Positions 62,533 through 64,000 of a DNA stretch of 64,000 nucleotides are shown here, piece after piece. Position 1 is the stretch's first letter. Each line of letters begins with the position of its first letter. The stretch comes from Cytophagaceae bacterium (GTDB lineage Bacteria > Bacteroidota > Bacteroidia > Flavobacteriales > Flavobacteriaceae), in NCBI GenBank assembly GCA_002710685.1, contig PALD01000065.1, positions 1-64,000 on the forward strand, written 5' to 3'. Both the position numbers and the translations under genes were made by a program. Under the pieces are notes generated by a model, which saw only the letters and a program-made list of their open reading frames with translations, was not told where the DNA came from and searched no databases.

Positions 62533-64000
62533 ATGAAAAAATATATAATATTATTTATCATACCTCTTCTTTTCGCTAATTGCGAATCAGACGAAGAGTT
62601 TCTAGATAGGGAACCCACGGATATTTTATCTGAGGAACAAATCTATAATAACCCAGACCTTGTTGTTTCGGTATTAGCTGATTTATACAATAGATATTAT
62701 GACTTTGGTACGGTAGAAGACTGGCCATCATTAGCCGGGTTCAACGTTGCCTTTTGGTCCGAAGCTGGTCGTTACGGTATATTTCAAAATAACGGATGGG
62801 GATATGGTGAATGGGGAACATGGGATTATACCTATATTAGGGAAATGAACCTTTTTCTTGAAAGGCTGGACCAATCTACAGAGCTAAGTGAAGCAGAATT
62901 GGCACGTTTTAAGGCAGAAGGAAGGTTCCTTAGGGCATCTTACTACTTTACGCTGGTCAAGCGCATGGGTGGAGTACCCTTGATATTAGAGTCGCAGAAC
63001 TATGACTTTAGTGGTGACCCCACTTACTTACAATTTCCCAGGGAAACAGAAGCAGGTATCTATGACTTTGTAATAAGTGAAATGGATGCCATAGTTGATG
63101 ACTTACCTGCAGATGCCAACATAAAAGGGCGTGCCACGCAAGGGGCTGTGGTTGCTACTAAGGCCAGGGCAGCACTATATGCAGCTTCAATTGCTAAATA
63201 TGGTCAAAGCACCCCCTCAGTTTCATTACCGGGAGGTGAAGTAGGTATCCCAGCTTCTCGTGCAGATGAATACTATACCACGGCACTTACGGCCGCACAG
63301 AGAATAATTAACGGCGAGGTTGGAAACTATGGCCTATATAATTCTAAACCGGACCTTTCTGAAAATTTTGCTTCCATTTTCTATGAAAAAAATCAAAATA
63401 ATGAAGCCATATTTGTTGAGGATTTTAAGCTGCAAACCGATAAAAAGCATGGTTTCACCATCTCTAATCAACCCCGTTACGGAGCTGAAGAAGAAGAGGG
63501 TGGCCGTATCAATCCAGCGTTAAGCCTAGTTCAATCATTTGAAACCCTTGATGGCCAGTATAAACCATTGCCTATTAAGGATGGAGCTGGCAACCCTATA
63601 TATTATGAAGACCCTGAAGATCTTTTTGCAGGAAGAGATGCACGCCTTGAAGGTACAGTCATAGTACCTGGATCTACCTTTAAGAGCAAAGAAGTAGATA
63701 TTTGGGCCGGTGTTCAACTAAGTGATGGTACGGTAATCAGTGGAGACCAGCGAGGACAGCGCAAGGAATTCCCTGGGTCCAACGGTCAAGAACAGGTTGT
63801 GGGTTTTGATGGCCCCATTGATGGTCAGGAATTCACAGCGCAAACAGGATTTTATATCCGTAAATATCAAGACCCTAAACCAGGGTCTGGTCAAAGGGGA
63901 ACTCAAAGTGATGTCTGGTTCATTCGTTATCGCTATGCCGAGGTGCTTCTCAATGCCGCTGAAGCCGCATTTGAACTGGGGCAAAATGACGTTGCGGCAG
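62533..64000 (+). CDS. RagB/SusD-family lipoprotein, cut by the right edge
   Basis: The frame from ATG 62533 is open to the end of the window, giving 489 codons without stop. The signal MKKYIILFIIPLLFANC puts the lipidated Cys at 17, then ESDEEFLDREPTDILSEEQI as in many SusD proteins. The helical segment AEGRFLRASYYFTLVKRMGG near 135 and TKARAALYAASIAKYG near 220 are family features. Near the end, FIRYRYAEVLLNAAEAAFELG is the TPR-like part of the C-terminal half. About 100 residues, including the usual RRW and NPGW parts, lie outside. It pairs with the SusC just upstream. Confidence 0.93.
   Translation, partial: MKKYIILFIIPLLFANCESDEEFLDREPTDILSEEQIYNNPDLVVSVLADLYNRYYDFGTVEDWPSLAGFNVAFWSEAGRYGIFQNNGWGYGEWGTWDYTYIREMNLFLERLDQSTELSEAELARFKAEGRFLRASYYFTLVKRMGGVPLILESQNYDFSGDPTYLQFPRETEAGIYDFVISEMDAIVDDLPADANIKGRATQGAVVATKARAALYAASIAKYGQSTPSVSLPGGEVGIPASRADEYYTTALTAAQRIINGEVGNYGLYNSKPDLSENFASIFYEKNQNNEAIFVEDFKLQTDKKHGFTISNQPRYGAEEEEGGRINPALSLVQSFETLDGQYKPLPIKDGAGNPIYYEDPEDLFAGRDARLEGTVIVPGSTFKSKEVDIWAGVQLSDGTVISGDQRGQRKEFPGSNGQEQVVGFDGPIDGQEFTAQTGFYIRKYQDPKPGSGQRGTQSDVWFIRYRYAEVLLNAAEAAFELGQNDVAA

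Overview
The window looks like chromosomal DNA of a marine-type Bacteroidota, most likely a flavobacterium. Four SusC/SusD couples, a hybrid two-component system (HTCS), many Bacteroidota-type lipoprotein signals (Cys 17-32, followed by acidic or polar residues) and a very high sulfatase content all point that way. No rRNA, tRNA or CRISPR array was seen. Species cannot be named from the sequence.

Region A (1-1318): the start of a BfmA/BtgA-type mobilization protein runs off the left edge, followed by about 1 kb without a convincing gene. Region B (1319-42599): a large polysaccharide utilization locus (PUL), mostly on the minus strand. In transcription order it has two tandem PHP-domain phosphodiesterase-like proteins, a sulfatase, an HTCS sensor/regulator, a LacZ-type GH2, a sulfatase, an acetyl-esterase-like hydrolase and a second GH2. 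Two consecutive SusC/SusD couples follow, then a DUF1735 surface lipoprotein, two more sulfatases, a clan GH-A glycosidase and a DUF1800/DUF1501 pair. A divergent arm on the plus strand carries a Tat-exported PhoD-like phosphoesterase and a sulfatase, and faces a convergent sulfatase. Six sulfatases, two GH2 enzymes and one esterase suggest stepwise exo-desulfation and trimming of a sulfated, galactose-rich (inferred) and possibly acylated glycan. The SusCD couples would import oligosaccharides and the HTCS would sense them. No classical endo-enzyme (GH16, GH86, polysaccharide lyase) is in the window, so the polymer cannot be fixed. The three phosphoesterases suggest that phosphate esters may also be removed.

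Region C (42600-49270): decayed and mobile material. It holds the tail of an AraC-type regulator, a HEPN-motif protein, an unknown acidic protein, a Type ISP restriction-modification gene broken by a one-base frameshift, and a rolling-circle Rep protein whose 5' end appears cut off. Region D (49278-50105): a hypothetical gene and the N-terminal wreck of a DPP-IV-like peptidase.

Region E (50211-58906): a second, smaller PUL on the plus strand. It has a LacI-family regulator, a perfect CTAAAACGTTTTAG palindrome before the next gene, SusC, SusD, a basic-secretory-protein metallopeptidase and a lipoprotein with two F5/8-type domains. It ends in a strong terminator. Region F (58981-64000): an intergenic region with two perfect inverted repeats, then a fourth SusC and a SusD cut by the right edge.
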